Below, one piece after another: positions 13,971-15,320 of a DNA stretch of 15,320 nucleotides. The position numbers and the translations under genes are program-made. Source of the stretch: an uncultured Pseudodesulfovibrio sp. (GTDB taxonomy: Bacteria; Desulfobacterota; Desulfovibrionia; Desulfovibrionales; Desulfovibrionaceae); the NCBI GenBank assembly GCA_947259235.1, contig CAMYLL010000023.1, forward strand, positions 1 to 15,320. The letters are read 5' to 3'. Positions within the stretch are counted from its first letter, which is position 1, and each line of letters begins with the position of its first letter. A model generated the notes under the pieces. That model was not told the DNA's origin, ran no database searches, and was given only the letters and a program-made list of their open reading frames with translations.

Positions 13971-15320
13971 CTATATCAGATTGATCCGTTTGCACTGCGA
14001 TCCCTTCGGAATGAAGAGGATCATCTCCGGTATGTCGGTCACCGGATGGGGAAGGTTGTCGGCCAGGAATTTGGATGGCTGTTTTTCGAGCACGGGCCCG
14101 GGGCGGGAGAAGGTGCGGCAGAAAAGCTCGCCCCAGTTGGTCGAGTAGATGACGGCGGCCTGCTCTATGCGCCGGGCGTCGGGCGCGGCCGTGAGGTTGA
14201 AGATGAAGAAGGCGCGGGTGACCCGTTCCGGGCTGAGGCCCTCGTTGATGTCCCGCTCGAAGGTCTGATCGAAGGGAAAGAACTCGTGCATGGCGGGCAT
14301 GAGCTTTTGCAGGTCTGCAACCGAGATGGGGGCCACGGTCCGGTCGGCCTGGAGCAGGCTCTTGGGGTTGTATAGCCGGTTGGCCAGCAGCCAGGCGAGC
14401 ATGTGCACCGGGTCGCCGCTGCGGTGCAGGAGCTGGAGCGCGCCGGACGATTTCTTTGATTCTGCCCGCGAGCCGCCGCGCACCACCCATACGGGTTTCT
14501 TGCCCGGTGCCTTCTGGGCCGAGAAATGGAGGATGGCGAAGTTGCCCCCCGCGGCGTCCATGAACGGAACGCGCATGATCTTGGACGGCTTGGGCGAGAA
14601 GTTCGCGGCAATGCGGCGCCCCATGCGGGTCAGGTCCTGGGCGTTGATCATGGCGCCTGTGCTTCCGTCGGCCGAGAGGGCGGACTGGATGCGCTCATAG
14701 GTGGCGACCATGTATCGGCGCACCGATCCGCCCATCTTGAGAGACTTGTCGAAGGTCCATGTCTCGTCCGTATTGCAGATGGTGTCCGGGGCCACATATC
14801 CCTTGCCGAAAAGGGTGGCGACCAGGCTCGCATCCTCGGCCCTGGCCGGAAAACCCAGGAAAAACTGGATGTCGCAGAGGTTCGCCTTGAACTTGAAGGA
14901 CTCCGTGAGCAGCCGGGCGGCTTCCTTGTCGCCCTGGGCGATGTAGTACGCGCGCAGGGTGCTGAACAGGCTGGCATAGGGGTCCGTGCGCCTGACGCCG
15001 CGCCGGTTCATGAACAGGTTGTGCTTGATCCTGTCGCACAGGGGCAGGTGGGACGTGTCCGGGGCGGCATACGTTTCCAGAAGGCCGAGCTTGAGCACTG
15101 ACTTGAAGGGCGAGTGGATCGCCTTGACCATCTGCCATAGGGAGCCGCCGAAATATTCGTCCGGCGGCACGGGGGCGAGGTGGCCGAAGTCCTCCAGCCG
15201 GGGACGGCCGGTGACCGGGTAGCGCCTGACGGCCTGGATGCAGGCGTTGTATGTTTTCTTGTCCGCTCCGGCGGGGATGACCCACCAGGCCAGGTGCTTG
15301 CCCGAGATGCGCACGGCCGT
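13971..15320 (-). CDS. cyaA: Class I adenylate cyclase, 5' part beyond the window
   Basis: The fragment aligns with the middle of E. coli CyaA, which makes cAMP from ATP. TAVRISGKHLAWWVIP matches the E. coli TAVRLAGKRILWNMVP region, and EYFGGSLWQMVKAIHSPFKSVLK is nearly identical to the same stretch there. The PVWVVRGG and MHEFFP regions also align, as does the YSTNWGELFCRTF region near the end. The frame stays open through 15320, so the catalytic N-terminal part (roughly 190 residues in E. coli) lies outside. The protein stops about 40 residues after the NWGELF motif, so it lacks the roughly 280-residue C-terminal regulatory domain of the E. coli enzyme. About 449 codons are visible. It converges on the metal transporter operon. 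Confidence 0.88.
   Translation of the reverse strand, partial: TAVRISGKHLAWWVIPAGADKKTYNACIQAVRRYPVTGRPRLEDFGHLAPVPPDEYFGGSLWQMVKAIHSPFKSVLKLGLLETYAAPDTSHLPLCDRIKHNLFMNRRGVRRTDPYASLFSTLRAYYIAQGDKEAARLLTESFKFKANLCDIQFFLGFPARAEDASLVATLFGKGYVAPDTICNTDETWTFDKSLKMGGSVRRYMVATYERIQSALSADGSTGAMINAQDLTRMGRRIAANFSPKPSKIMRVPFMDAAGGNFAILHFSAQKAPGKKPVWVVRGGSRAESKKSSGALQLLHRSGDPVHMLAWLLANRLYNPKSLLQADRTVAPISVADLQKLMPAMHEFFPFDQTFERDINEGLSPERVTRAFFIFNLTAAPDARRIEQAAVIYSTNWGELFCRTFSRPGPVLEKQPSKFLADNLPHPVTDIPEMILFIPKGSQCKRINLI

Overview
The window looks like chromosome of a sulfate-reducing deltaproteobacterium of the Desulfovibrio/Pseudodesulfovibrio group. The strongest evidence is a Desulfovibrio-type periplasmic [NiFe] hydrogenase (small subunit with a Tat signal, then large subunit), whose sequence closely resembles the D. 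vulgaris Miyazaki enzyme as I remember it. GC-rich coding DNA with strong third-position bias fits; this bias also produces many long but spurious antisense reading frames. I see no insertion sequence, phage gene, tRNA, rRNA or CRISPR array.

Layout. 1-492 is a relatively AT-rich, apparently non-coding region with operator-like palindromes, leading into hynB-hynA (493-3259). A strong intrinsic terminator (3288-3323) separates the structural genes from a second short unit made of the hydrogenase maturation endopeptidase and hypC (3475-4255), which overlap. These four genes cover part of the enzyme's production: hypC helps build the Fe(CN)2CO centre, the endopeptidase clips the 15-residue tail of HynA, and the Tat system exports the folded dimer. 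The other hyp genes are not here.

4341-6755 lies on the minus strand: icd (TTG start), a LysE/RhtB exporter and an unrecognised two-span membrane protein. Divergent from icd is a class III (SIRT5/CobB-type) sirtuin at 6910-7641, with a long inverted repeat in front of it. A 372-base leader (7642-8013) holding two stacked hairpins, the second a terminator, precedes a TrpB2-type tryptophan synthase beta chain (8014-9357). A META-domain lipoprotein follows, then a convergent secreted GH3/NagZ-type hexosaminidase on the minus strand.

From 11262 the plus strand carries a rhomboid protease, then a ZnuC/ZnuB-type metal ABC transporter ATPase and permease with a 1-base stop/start overlap and no binding protein in view. 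The right edge holds the 3' part of a class I (enterobacterial-type) adenylate cyclase on the minus strand, which ends without the C-terminal regulatory domain known from E. coli CyaA.

Most genes belong to known families. The parts that most deserve a second look are the structured trpB2 leader, the Icd whose NADP-specificity residues are all replaced, the shortened class I cyclase, and the palindromes in front of the hydrogenase genes and the sirtuin.
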